Shown: one piece after another, positions 22,286 through 34,761 of the stretch | How the letters are laid out: every line of letters begins with the position of its first letter | Position numbering within the stretch: the stretch's first letter is position 1 | Assembly (NCBI GenBank): GCA_036346225.1 | Contig: JARFIW010000108.1 | Span: 5,412,501 to 5,476,500 of the forward strand | Reading direction: 5' to 3' | DNA from: Platerodrilus igneus | Taxonomy: Eukaryota > Arthropoda > Insecta > Coleoptera > Lycidae | DNA: 64,000 nucleotides | Notes under the pieces: model-generated | The model's input: only the letters and a program-made list of their open reading frames with translations | Database searches by the model: none | Told to the model about the DNA's origin: nothing | Position numbers and translations under genes: made by a program

Positions 22286-24266
22286 TGTTACTTTTTTTTT
22301 TCGTGGCAGCCACGTTGGGCGCCAAAAATATATGTTACGTAATTCGTGGCAGTCCCTGTTCGGGCGCCAAATTTATGCTACGTTGGCTCGTAGCCGTGCG
22401 TAACAAAAAGAAAATCAGAAAAAAAATGACCGGGCTCAATCGGAGAGTGGGGGTGTAGAAAGCAGACCAACCTACCATGTACGCGGCCGTAAGGAGTTAG
22501 TGATAATACCTGCAATAAAAAAAATTAGTTAAGCAAACCTGAAAAAAAAAGAATAAGCATAGCAGCAATGAAACGTCTAAGTTATTCAGTACTTTGTAGG
22601 ATGTAAATAAAAGAGACTGTTTAGATAAACTATATAATATAACGGTAAAAGCAATACAGAAAAATGTTTAGTACAAAGTGAGGTAATATTGGGGAGTAGC
22701 AGAAACGTTTCCTCACACACCAATTAAACATAAATCAGACAAAATGTAAAAAAAATTAATAGGTAAGACACAATTGATATGAGTAATTCAGTAAATAAAT
22801 AGGTAAGACACAATTGGTATGAGTAATTTAGTAGTATTAATTTTTCTTTCTTTCTTTTTTCTTTTTCTATGTTTTAAAATAGCATGCAAGTCTATTGTAA
22901 AAGATATCAGAACGACAAAGATATGGTAAAGCAACGGATAGATATTTAAAGTAATAACCAGTAGGAAATAGTTCAACCTACAAAAGTCCTTCAGCAACGC
23001 TTCCTTGCAACTGAAGTGTGGGATTCAACGATGTCCTGCACTAACGAAGCACTTCACCCTTGACACGTGAGGGTGTTGATGGAACTTTTCACACGTTACA
23101 CTAATCACGCCTACGTATTTCACCGGTGTTAGCAGCAGACATTATCACGCGTCGGAACTATGTAGCCTTGATAAATTTCTTGGTAATCCTATTTCCTAAG
23201 ACAACAATTTAGAAATATCCTGAAGCCCTAGTTTAATTTCAACTGGGACCAAAGGTATATTATTTTCATAAACATCTCAAAAAGCAGTGAGAACATTTAA
23301 CCAATACCTTTGTAAGCCGGTAATCTGTTATATTTCACCAATAACGCAATTTGCGCAAGCAATGATCTGTTTTAGATTCTTTGTTGTTAGAAAATTCAGA
23401 AACTACAGTATCACTGTATTTAGATAATCCAAAGTATGCGCTACTCTGAAAAGAAAAGGACCGCAAAACTAGATCGCACACACAGTTTTAATATCAAAAG
23501 ACAAAACAACTAAAGAGAACCATAATGGGTAAAGCACGTGTATCACTTAAATACGTCCGTCAAAAGGTTCCGTAAAACACTTTTGTACAGTTAATATACA
23601 ATTTTTATTTCACAAAAAAACAACTAAAAACAACTAGTAAGGTACGCGTAAGCAATAACACCGTCCGGCAAATGTTACTTAAACCACTTTCTCAAGTTAA
23701 TATCTAACTTTTATTTCACAAGACAAACAACTAAAATCGTGCCGTGTTTATTTATGTACAATTCGAAAATTAATCCCGCATTAATTCTCACTATTTTTAA
23801 AGCAAAAAGCAACAGTATTTTTAACGTATTTATTAAATAGGAACAAAGAACAGACTCTACAACTCGTTGCTATTATAACCGCTTATCGACTATTATTTAC
23901 CTCGCTAATAACATAAGGAACATCTAAAACGTGAATGACACAATCGTATCTAACAGTTAATTACAGGCTGTTTATTGTTTTCGATAAGTTGGAATTTATT
24001 TATTAATGAGAAAAAATCTTCAATTTATCTATCTTTTAAAATTAATACACGGGAGTTAAATTGCATACAATTCTAAAAACTATTCGGACGTATTTACTTG
24101 ATACAAACAGCGATTCAAAGGAAACGATGCAATCCACTCATTATAATACGACGCATTCGCCTAAGGAGTTAATAAATATAAAATGTAGAAATAGTAATTG
24201 CAGAAAGGTATTTACTAATTTGAGAAAAAGCGTAAAAAGGTTAAACTATTAAAAATGCACGTTACA
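22286..24266 (-). mobile_element. Solo LTR (1,981 bp) of the palindromic-element family, TSD GCGT
   Basis: On the minus strand it runs from TGTAACGTGC (24266) to AAAAGTAACA (22286). GCGT flanks it at 22282-22285 and 24267-24270. It aligns along its whole length with each arm of the element at 10143-15139, but is clearly more diverged than the two arms are from each other. It confirms the LTR limits of the family. Two PBS-like units lie inside its downstream end. A minus-strand frame at 22788-22997 matches those at 11345-11551 and 13629-13844. Confidence 0.88.
22310..22369 (-). repeat. Two PBS-like units of different tRNA-Lys types inside the solo LTR
   Basis: On the plus strand 22310-22324 is CCACGTTGGGCGCCA, the end of the tRNA-Lys(CUU)-type sequence. 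22351-22369 is AGTCCCTGTTCGGGCGCCA, which equals the 3' end of tRNA-Lys(UUU) including CCA as known in animals. Flanks of the units are alike on both sides (ATTCGTGGCAG before, AAATTTATGCTACG after, compare 13290-13325). Only the PBS part has been exchanged. Confidence 0.85.
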
Positions 24267-24325
24267 GCGTAACTATACGTTATGTTAAACAATTACGCAA
24301 TAGTAAGAAACGCGGGAAACCGTAA

Positions 24326-24731
24326 TATGTATTGTGTGTTTCAAGAACCAGATGAATGTTATGAGGTTTGTTAGTTACTTAAAATTGTTTGATTTTAAAG
24401 CTGCGCCATTTCGTGCTAAACAATAGGTACCTCTGCAATGCCATTGAGTAAATTGAATTACCGTTGCTCTGCACTAAATTGCAATGATGCATATTTGGCC
24501 AATATTAGCGACAAAACATCTAGGAAGTGGCTCGTGCACGAGACAAATATCCAGTGTCATTTCTAATAGTTCATATTAGTACAACATAGTCTTAGGTGAT
24601 TAAAATAAGTTTTGGTATGTTAAATAGAATTGGATGTCCAATGTTATTTGGTTTACTAAAAGATCACCTGAAACTTTTCTTAGGAATAGTATTAACAGCT
24701 TCATTCAAATTTTGTGTAGTGCCCTTTATAT
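24326..24731. other. No recognised gene
   Basis: Intergenic sequence. The frame at 24634-24828 crosses into Rep-A and ends with its SISHWLIIITNIIVYISIF peptide; its upstream part is unique. Confidence 0.5.
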
Positions 24732-27437
24732 TGAAGTGCTCCGTAGTGTTTCTATCTCGATTTCTCATTGGTTGATAATTATTACAAATATTATAGTGTA
24801 CATTTCGATATTCGAAGGTATTTGTTAGTAGCTCAGTAACCACTTGCAGGTTTCTGAACGCATTCCGGGATGTCAGAATTTAGAATAGAAGGGGCGCATG
24901 CGTATGTGTAATCAAGCTAGTCGACAGGTTTGAAAAGCACTTTGTCTTGAGTTTTCAAAGTGGTAGGTCGAAAAAGCTTCCGCTTGACTGGTTTTATTAA
25001 ATGTAATGTTTGATAAATTGATAATGTAGTGATTATTTAAAGTAATCTGATTACATCTTTGCAATCAAAGCGTTGTTTTGAATGTGATGTTGATGTTTAT
25101 TGTAAAACCGTTAGTTATTTACATTGAAGGAAATATTTATGTGATACCTGATACTTTTGTCTTAGAAATTGATGTGGGCAGTTTTTATACATACATGAGT
25201 GTGGTTTGGTTTAGCAACTGAAAACTAATATTTATTTATCTGAATCGTTTATTTACTATCTAAATCCGAGTAAAACTAATATTTATTTATTTGAAATAAT
25301 GTTTGAATATGAAAAGTTATATTTCTATGTTATATTTGTTTTGGTTTTAAGCTAGAAATTGATTTAACCAGGAATTTATGTATATTTTTTGTTTGTAACT
25401 TGTAATGCCACGTGCTAAATTTTTCAAAAGTTATGTTTTAACCGATGCAACCGTAAGAAATAACTTTTAACGTTTGCTCACTAGATTTAATATATTTTAA
25501 CTAACCTGGGCTTGTATTTTGTGCCATAAAATCTTGATACGTTTTGCTGTCTACATGTTTTATAATGTTTGATATTTGTGATGCATTTGACATTTTTATT
25601 TTGTGTAATTGTTTGATTTTCAGCATATTAACCCCATATTCCACTGCATCTCTTGTAGCTCGGTTCAAATGTAATTATACAATTTGTTGTTTTGTTTATC
25701 CTAATACCTAGCCGATGTGTTACGTGCCAATCGGCACTTAAACATTGTTTTAGGTTATGTTTGATGTGCGGGAGTTTTGCGCCATATTTTCAAAAGACGC
25801 GGTGCGCGGGAATTTTAAAAGATTAGGCGCGTACTTCCGATACGTCCCAGTGAGTTTGCGCAGAGTGCGCGACGCTAGAGGGTTGGACGAATAAGTTCGC
25901 GCCTATGCGTGAAAAAGACAAAAGAGTGGGGACAAGTGTTTCCGTGACGCTCTAAATCGAGGCTGTTTGCCTTTTATCTTCAAGGAGTGTGGTCGTGCTT
26001 GGTATCGTATCTTCATTTTTATTATGTAGATTTCCTTTGTTTATCTTTGTTTTGTCTTTCCTAATTAACCTATTCCTTATCGTTCCGCTACATATAGAAA
26101 TATGGTACGACCTTGGAGCATCCCACGACCCGAGACGAATTGGATGTCTATGCTCAGCCAACAGCCCCGGAGCGGAGGTCACCTTTAACTTAATCCTGCC
26201 GGATGCCGGATTCCTTATTTAAGTAATTAATGTATTACCTTTTGTTTTAAATTCTTAAATTTTCCGGTTATGGCGCAATATAATTTTGTACAATGGTGAC
26301 GTCATGGTAGTTGGCAACGCGGAACCTGTAAAAAGGGTTCGCGCTGCCCTCCGCTTGAGGCGTCACTCGCTTTATTCATTGCGCTTGCGCGATGTATTTT
26401 ATGAACTTTGGTAACTGTATTATCGACTTTTAACTGTATTACCGATTTTTAAATTGTAAGAACTATCACCATATAAATGTATCACCCGTATAAAATTGTA
26501 AGAGATGCTTCTATATAATTAACTAATATTTAACGTTTGTGATAATTGTTGTGATATAATTAAATCGAACCTCTGGTATGACCAACTTTCACGTGCTTTT
26601 CGCGTTTGCGTTTATGACTGTATTAGAGATAGTCTATTCAATAATAAGCGCCTTTTAACTATGCGCAATCGTACCATCAGTTTATTTCAGCGATTCAATG
26701 TCAATGTACTTGTAGTTGTACTCTTTTCCACATAGTAGGAAGTCGGCTAACCTTTGTGAAATATTTTTGTAACACGGGCTAGAAACTGTTAATGTATGTA
26801 TGTGGACGCGTGTATTGAGCCCTGGTAAATATTAGTAACATTTTATGTCCGTGCGGTGAGGAACATTGGTAGTCAAGGTGCAAGTCATCTTCCTGGTGTC
26901 ACCCCTTTTCAACTTTAGCTGGGTAGTATTGGCCTCGTCGACCTCAGTACCTACCAGAAAAGACTAGATGGTTTACACTAACGTTTCTTCAGTTGTCACG
27001 TGAGATATGCCTGGGTAACAGTTGACATCCCGTTAAATTCAATGTTGGTGATCTGGGTACTTGTACGTTACTCGTCCTTATTGAGATGTGCCAAATGCAG
27101 TTAGAAGTGTGACGGCAGTTTGGGGTTTTCTCTGCCGTGCTCTTTCACCAATCGCCCAGGTTGAGTACGGCACTTTTTGTTTTGAATTTCAATTTCTATT
27201 ATTTTCATGCGAATGACCTATTTAGTGGTTATTCTTTTGATTAAAAGTAAGTTAGGCAAATACTGTAGTTTTATTTCAAACCTTCCTACCTTAACGCCAT
27301 CTTCCCAGTGTGAATTTAGGTTACATTATAATAACACAACGTAGGTGTCGTCGAGCCACTGCCACTAGATGTTAGATCATGGAGCCCGGTGTGCCGTTCA
27401 TAGAGGACGTTTGGTCAGCTTTCAAGTCGGTTACACT
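24732..27437 (+). mobile_element. Rep-A copy B, with a solo LTR inside
   Basis: It runs from TGAAGTGCTCCGTAG to CGGTTACACT and follows copy A (reverse-complemented) in order. Landmarks are TTCGATATTCGAAGG, GTCGACAGGT, ATGTTGATGTTTAT, GTTTGTAACTTGTAATGCCAC, TTTATTTCAGCGATTCAATG, the CTTCCTGGTGTC stretch, GTGCCAAATGCAGTT and CACTGCCACTAGATGTTAG. The copy is about 1.92 kb without the nested LTR at 25718-26503. No target duplication is visible around it. Confidence 0.8.
25718..26503 (+). mobile_element. Solo LTR, 786 bp, TSD GATG
   Basis: It begins TGTTACGTGCC and ends TTGTAAGA, near-inverted ends of the TGTTAC/GTAAYA type also seen at 18504-21067. GATG flanks it at 25714-25717 and 26504-26507. 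The empty site is seen twice in the paralogous Rep-A copies (near 30676 and 33422), where CCGATG runs directly into TTCCTATATAATT. A relative lies at 15680-16300. Confidence 0.88.
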
Positions 27438-29281
27438 ACAGATGTTTTGTGCCGTGACCAGGATACACTGTTGATGGCGTTGTGGAAGGTTTGAAATTCG
27501 CTTTGTTTTATTTTTATATTACTTCTTGTTAGAACATGTTTCTGCTGTTTGTTTTGTGCTGTAGGTTAATCCCAGTGTGACGATGCCCACTCATCCACTG
27601 CTGGTGCCAAGTTACTCCAACTCTAACAGCAACATCTAGATGTGTCGAGTTTCATGGAACGGCAGCAACTGGTTAATTAGGTTATACTGGAGGTCACGAT
27701 AGGAACTTTTAACGGGGCAACGCTTTTCCTCCAAGGAAGTTGATTATTTTAGGTACTGCTGCGGATGCTGGGGCCACTAACTACCACCAAGCAGGTGCTA
27801 ATGGTTAGGATCTGACATGTAAGTTATGTCACATTATACTGCAGAACCCTCAAGTTCTGTGGTTAACCCCAATAATACTTGTGTTTTAGATCTGAAACAA
27901 CGTCTCAACCAATGCTTACTATAGGAAAACCATCTTTTTTGTGACGATCGACGTAATCTAACTGTTTCTAATCACTTTTATAAAGCAGTAGGGTTTGGCA
28001 TGAACATAGATCGGAAGTCGTTAAAAACAAAAACTATCTAATTTCGTCTGCTTTTGATTGGTTTGACATGTAGGAGGTTTTTAGTTTATGATTTTTAGAC
28101 TGATTTTCTTGTCCATTTTTGTTCGCAGGATAAGCAGCACTCTATAAAGGGTTGTATTTCTTTAGCAACTATACAATATGCCCCACTTACCCATAGGAAT
28201 GTATGAAACTTTATGGTTTGGGTGTCCGTTTGATTGAATAACAAGATTAGAGTATCGGACAGGTTATTAGGTACATTGGTAGTTACACGAGGGGAACTTT
28301 AGATTTTTGTAATGGTTCAAGTTCAGTTCCCTTGACTCACAAACCATTAATATCGCTGACGATACCACAAATCATTGGTTTCGACAATTTAACTGGCAAC
28401 CACTCGTTCCAAAACTGCTTTTCGTTTATTACCACACATTATTATAACGTGTGGGTCTATTGAATTTCTGATATGGATCAATTCTGGTTTCTAGGTTTCT
28501 TGTATTGATGCGGGGGATTTCAAAAAGTTACCATATACATATATACCAATGCTACCGCTAGCTAGATTTAAGGGGCGTCATTGGAGCAGCGAAGTCCTGC
28601 ATCAAATTTTAATGCTGGCTGGAATTTCAAATTTATAACAAATTACTGAAATTTTATCTTTCTTTTCTTGTTGTTAAAGGGTTAGTTTGGCCAGATCTTT
28701 AAGATATAGATTGGATGTATCCAGTGAACCCTGCTAAAAGTTATTTGGAAATGCTGCTCTTTATTTTTGTGATCATGTTGCATAACTGAGGATCGTTACC
28801 TTAATGCATGTACTTAGTTTTCCAACTGCGGGACAGCAGAAGGGCAAATATAAGTAATCTCTAATATCATTTTAGGGACCCATGGTATGACATCATTTTC
28901 ATTGCAGTTGGGTATAGAAAGGGATTTTAAATTGTCATCGGATATAACGCATGTTGATTGGGCAGTTTACGTTTGTAGTTTTCTGAGTAGAATATTTCCT
29001 TCGTTATCTTAGTTTCGTTCTTAGCAAATCGGGTTGCACCTGATATGCTCACTGGTTATATTCAGTTTATGTATGGGACTGATATTGGCCACCTGTAGGT
29101 TATGGAGTTTTAGAATACTTTTGAAGGGTTGATCGATGGAATTGCATTTACATTCATTCTTCTTGTAGAAGTTTCTGATACCATTACCAGGTTTCTTTTG
29201 CATTCCTTTTGCATCTTTTTATTGGCAATAACCTATAGCATCCGAATTTCAAAACAATTTTTATGAAAACCTATAATCGTG
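27438..29281. other. No recognised gene
   Basis: About 1.8 kb of non-repetitive sequence between Rep-A copy B and the tandem duplication. I find no coding motif, RNA gene or terminal repeat. It may be host sequence or an old element. Confidence 0.5.
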
Positions 29282-29722
29282 TTGGTTTGATTACCAGTAC
29301 ATTTGTTTGACTAAACTATCTAGGCGAATCAGGTGTAGAGCATCAATGTGTACTTGTTCCTTTCTATCGAAGCATGATTGAGATGAGGTATTTTAGTGTC
29401 TTTTGCAGGTTGCTAATTTATTTCGCTACTTGAACCTTTTACCATTATTGGCAGTTAGCGAAAGGTACGGTATCTATCATGCCGACTCTCGGTTGTTTTG
29501 TTATAGGGCATCTGCTTACCATAGATTATTGGTGTTTCAATACTGTTATCCTTACGCTGTCAGTTATAACTTCGTTGTGTCCTGGGTGTTTATAGGGAAA
29601 TCCCAGTTAGTTGTGTGTTAGTTTGACGTTAAGGGACGTGCTAATATTTTTCTATTTAAAGGAGTGCTGAAGAAGATATCGAGCCTTATGATTTTCGTTC
29701 GAAACTTCTTCAAAGGGGCGAA

Positions 29723-31598
29723 TGAAGTGGTTCGTAGTGTTTCTAACTCGATTTCTCATTGGTTGATAATTATTACAAATATTATAGTGTACATTTCGAT
29801 ATTCGGGGGTATTTGTTAGTGGCTCAGTAACTATTTGCAGGTTTTTGAATGCATTCCGGGATGTCAGAATTTAGAGTAGAATAGGCGCATGCGTATGGGT
29901 GATCAAGCTAGTCGACAGGTCTGAAAAGCACTTTGTCTTGAGTTTTCAAAATGGTAGGTCGAAAAAGCTTCCACTTGGCTGGTTTTACTAAAGGTAATGT
30001 TGTTGTTTTGAATGTGATGTTGATGTTTATGTAAAACCGTTAGTTATTTACATTGAAGGAAATATTTATGTGATACCTGATGCTTTTGTCTTAGAAATTG
30101 ATGTGGGCGGTTTTTATATATAAATGAGTGTGGTTTGGTTTAACAACTGAAAACTAATATTTATTTATCTGAATCGTTTATTTAGTATCTAAATTCGAGT
30201 AAAACTAATATTTATTTATTTGAAATAATGTTTGAATATGAACAGTTATATTTCTATGTTATATTTGTTTTGGTTTTAAGCTAGAAATTGATTTAACCAT
30301 GAAGTTTATGTATATTTTTTGTTTGTAACTTGTAATGCCACGTGTTAAATTTTTCAAAAGTTATGGTTTAACCGATGTAATCGTAAGGAATAATTTTTAA
30401 TGTTTGCTCACTAGATTTAATATATTTTAACTAACCTGCTTTTATATAAACATTTAACGCCTGCATCTGGGCTTGTATTTTGTGCCATAAAATCTTGATA
30501 TGTTTTGCTGTCTACATGTTTTATAATGTTTGATATTTGTGATGCATTTGACATTTTTATTTTGTGTAATTGTTTGATTTTCAGCATATTAACCCCATAT
30601 TCCACTGCATCTCTCGTAGCTCGGTTTAAACGTAATTATACAATTTGTTGTTTTGGTTATCCTAATACACAGCCGATGTTCCTATATAATTAACTAATAT
30701 TTAACGTTTGTGATAATTGTGATGTAATGAAATCGAACCTCTGGTATGACCGACCTTCACGTGCTTTTCGCGTTTGCATTTATGACTGTATTAGAGATAG
30801 TCTATTTAATAATAAGGGCCTTTTAACTATGCGCAATCGTACCATCAGTTTATTTCAGCGATTCAATGTCAATGTACTTGTAGTTGTACTCTTTTCTACA
30901 CATTAGAATGTCGACTAGCCTTTGTAAAATATTTTTGTAACACGGGCTGGAAACTGTTAATGTATGTATGTGGACGCGTGTGATCGAGCCCTTGTAAATA
31001 TTACTAAAATTTTATGTCCGTGCGGGGAGGAACATTTGTAGTCAAGGTGCAGGTCATCTTCCTGGTGTCCCCCTCTGCAACTTTAGCTGGGTAGTATTGG
31101 CCTAGCCGACCTCAGTACCTACCAGAAAAAACTAGATGGTTTAGACTAACGTTTCTTCAGTTGTCACGTGAGATATGCCTGGGTAACAGTTGACATCCCG
31201 TTAAATTCAATGTTGGTGATCTGGCTACTTGTACGTTGCCCGTCCTTGTTGCGATGTGCCAAATGCAGTTGGAAGTGTGAGGATAGTTTGGAGTTTTCCC
31301 TGCCGTGCTCTTTCCCCAATCGCCCAGATTGAGTACGGCACTGTTTGCTTTGAATTTCAATTTGTATTATTTTTACGCGAATGACCTATTTAGTGGCTAT
31401 TCTTTTTGATTAAAAGTAAGTTAGGCAAATACTGTAGTTTTATTTTAAACCTTCCCGCCTTAACACCATCTTCCCAGTGTGAATTTGGGTTACATTATAA
31501 TAACACAACGTAGGTGCCGTCGAGCTACTGCCATTAGATGTTAGATCATGGAACCCGGTGTGCCGTTCATAGAAGGCGTTTGGTCAGCCTACAACACT
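29723..31598 (+). mobile_element. Rep-A copy C
   Basis: It starts TGAAGTGGTTCGTAG and ends near CAACACT. Relative to copy A it lacks about eleven bases just before the end. Minus-strand short frames are kept at 31360-31157 (ends TLNLTGCQLLPRHISRDN) and 30605-30417 (MLKIKQLHKIKMSNASQIS). The second ends at AAAGCAG/GTTAGT, which looks like a splice donor. Function is unknown. Confidence 0.8.
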
Positions 31599-31961
31599 AC
31601 AATATGCCTGCTAACTTTGAATATAAAATATTATTATGTATTGATGTATATTCTTTGACTAGCTATGCGCAGTTTTTGTTATGTGCGTCACATATGTTGC
31701 TGTGAATTTTTCAATTTCCTCGATCGTTGGACAATTAATTATTACCGTGCCTTAGAGGCATAAGCTTTATTTATTTTATGGTAACTATAATATCATAAGT
31801 TTTAAACCGTACTGGCTAATTTTTTCCTTAATTCATTTACCAACTAAGCATATATATTAATACTAATCTCTAATAATACATTTATGTAGAATGATGAACC
31901 TATATACCATATTTTAAGATAATGTTTATTTACAGATTCGACACATTTAGCCTATTAAACT

Positions 31962-32026
31962 TACTGAAGTATTTTTTTATTTATTATGAAATACTATTTG
32001 CAAAAAAACATTAAAATACTTCAGTA
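31962..32026. repeat. Hairpin at the end of duplication unit 1
   Basis: TACTGAAGTATTTT (31962-31975) and AAAATACTTCAGTA (32013-32026) form a perfect 14-bp inverted repeat with a 37-base loop. The junction with unit 2 is the next base. Confidence 0.85.
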
Positions 32027-32467
32027 TTGGTTTGATTACCAGTACATTTGTTTGACTAAACTATCTAGGCGAATCAGGTGTAGAGCATCAATGTGTACTT
32101 GTTCCTTTCTATCGAAGCATGATTGAGATGAGGTATTTTAGTGTCTTTTGCAGGTTGCTAATTTATTTCGCTACTTGAACCTTTTACCATTATTGGCAGT
32201 TAGCGAAAGGTACGGTATCTATCATGCCGACTCTCGGTTGTTTTGTTATAGGGCATCTGCTTACCATAGATTATTGGTGTTTCAATACTGTTATCCTTAC
32301 GCTGTCAGTTATAACTTCGTTGTGTCCTAGGTATTTATAGGGAAATCCCAGTTAGTTGTGTGTTAGTTTGACGTTAAGGGACGTGCTAATATTTTTCTAT
32401 TTAAAGGAGTGCTGAAGAAGATATCGAGCCTTATGATTTTCGTTCGAACCTTCTTCAAAGGGGCGAA

Positions 32468-34343
32468 TGAAGTGGTTCGTAGTGTTTCTAACTCGATTTC
32501 TCATTGGTTGATAATTATTACAAATATTATAGTGTACATTTCGATATTCGGGGGTATTTGTTAGTGGCTCAGTAACCATTTGCAGGTTTTTGAATGCATT
32601 CCGGGATGTCAGAATTTAGAGTAGAAGAGGCGCATGCGTATGGGTGATCAAGCTAGTCGACAGGTCTGAAAAGCACTTTGTCTTGAGTTTTCAAAATGGT
32701 AGGTCGAAAAGCTTTCACTTGGCTGGTTTTATTAAAGGTAATGTTGTTGTTTTGAATGTGATGTTGATGTTTATGTAAAACCGTTAGTTATTTACATTGA
32801 AGGAAATATTTATGTGATACCTGATACTTTTGTCTTAGAAATTGATGTGGGCAGTTTTTATACATAAATGAGTGTGGTTTGGTTTAACAACTGAAAACTA
32901 ATATTTATTTAACTGAATCGTTTATTTATTATCTAAATCCGAGTAAAACTAATATTTATTTATTTGAAATAATGTTTGAATATGAACAGTTATATTTCTA
33001 TGTTATATTTGTTTTGGTTTTAAGCTAGAAATTTATTTAACCATGAAGTTTATGTATATTTTTTGTTTGTAACTTGTAATGCCACGGGCTAAATTTTTCA
33101 AAAGTTATATTTTAACCGATGCTATCGTAAGAAATAACTTTTAACGTTTGCTCACTAGATTTAATATATTTTAACTAACCTGCTTTTATATAAACATTTA
33201 ACGCCTGCATCTGGGCTTGTATTTTGTGCCATAAAATCTTGATATGTTTTGCTGTCTACATGTTTTATAATGTTTGATATTTGTGATGCATTTGACATTT
33301 TTATTTTGTGTAATTGTTTGATTTTCAGCATATTAACCCCATATTCCACTGCATCTCTCGTAGCTTGGTTCAAACGTAATTATACAATTTGTTGTTTTGT
33401 TTATCCTAATACCTAGCCGATGTTCCTATATAATTAACTAATATTTAACGTTTGTGATAATTGTGATATAATTAAATCGAACCTCTGGTATAACTGACCT
33501 TCACGTGCTTTTCGCGTTTGCATTTATGACTGTATTAGAGATAGTCTATTCAATAATAAGCGCCTTTTAACTATGCGCAATCGTACCATCAGTTTATTTC
33601 AGCGATTCAATGTCAATGTACTTGTAGTTGTACTCTTTTCCACATAATAGAAAGTCGGCTAGCCTTTGTGAAATATTTTTGTAACACGGGCTGGAAACTG
33701 TTAATGTATGCATGTGGACGCGTGTGATTGAGCCCTGGTAAAAATTACTAACATTTTATGTCCGTGCGGGGAGGAACATTGGTAGTCAAGGTGCAGGTCA
33801 TCTTCCTGGTGTCCCCCCTCTTTTAACTTTAGCTGGGTAGTATTGTCCTCGCCGACCTCAGTACCTATCAGAAAAGACTAAATGGTTTAGACTAACGTTT
33901 CTTCAGTTGTCACGTGATATATGCCTGGGTAACAGTTGACATCCCGTTAAATTCAATGTTGGTGATCTGAGTGCTTGTACGTTACCCGTCCTTGTTGAGA
34001 TGTGCCAAATGCAGTTGAAAGTGTGAGGGAAGTTTGGGGTTTTCCCTGCCGTACTCTTTCCCCAATCGCCCAGGTTGAGTACGGCACTGTTTGCTTTGAA
34101 TTTCAATTTGTATTATTTTCACGCGAATGACCTATTTAGTGGTTATTCTTTTGATTGAAAGTAAGTTAGGCAAATACTGTAGTTTTATTTTAAACCTTCC
34201 CGCCTTAACGCCATCTTCCCAGTGTGAATTTGGGTTACATTATAATAACACAACGTAGGTGTCGTGGGGCCACTGCCACTAGATGTTAGATCATGGAACC
34301 CGGTGTGCCGTTCATAGAAGGCGTTTGGTCAGCCTACAACACT
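32468..34343 (+). mobile_element. Rep-A copy D
   Basis: This is the same as copy C at an offset of 2,745 bp. Minus-strand frames at 34106-33903 and 33373-33161 match those of copy C, and the latter is slightly longer (starts MNQATRDAVEYGVNML). The empty site of the nested solo LTR of copy B is at about 33422. Confidence 0.82.
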
Positions 34344-34699
34344 ACAATATGCCTGCTAACTTTGAATATAAAATATTATTATGTGTTGATGTATATTCTT
34401 TGACTAGCTATGTGCAGTTATTGTTATGTGTGTCACATGTTGATGTAAATTATTCAATTTCCTCGATCGTTGGACAATTAATTATTACCGTGCCTTAGGG
34501 GCATAAACTTTATTTATTTTATAGTAACTATAATATCATAAGTTTTAAACCGTACTGGCTAATTTTTTCCTTAATTCATTTACCAACTAAACATATATAT
34601 TAATACTAATCTCCAATAATACATTTATGTAGTATGATGAACCTATATCATATTTTAAGACAATGTTTATTTACAGATTCGGTTTTAGCCTATTAAACT

Positions 34700-34761
34700 T
34701 ACTGAAGTATTTTATTTATTATGGGATACTATTTGCAAAAAAACATTAAAATACTTCAGTA
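34700..34761. repeat. Hairpin at the end of duplication unit 2
   Basis: TACTGAAGTATTTTA (34700-34714) and TAAAATACTTCAGTA (34747-34761) form a perfect 15-bp inverted repeat. It is the counterpart of the hairpin at the end of unit 1. Confidence 0.85.

Larger units (their letters stand above)
21828..24325 (+). mobile_element. Third LTR of the 18504 family, carrying a nested solo LTR
   Basis: The LTR begins TGTTATATGGC and follows the same order of landmarks as 18504-19051 up to TAATTTGCCGCGT at 22285. After the nested element at 22286-24266 it resumes (AACAATTACGCAATAGTAAG...CGCGGGAAACCGTAA), matching the LTR end. Bases outside are TATA on the left and TATG on the right, a possible 4-bp target duplication with one change. 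No internal region adjoins it, so it is probably a solo LTR. Confidence 0.7.
29282..34761 (+). repeat. 2,745-bp tandem duplication containing Rep-A copies C and D
   Basis: Unit 1 (29282-32026) and unit 2 (32027-34761) start TTGGTTTGATTACCAG and end AAAATACTTCAGTA. Corresponding landmarks are offset by 2,745-2,746 bp (29403/32148, 31157/33903). Each unit consists of about 440 bp of unique sequence, a Rep-A copy, and about 430 bp ending in a hairpin. The two units are close to identical by eye, so the duplication is recent compared with the divergence among Rep-A copies A and B. Confidence 0.92.
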
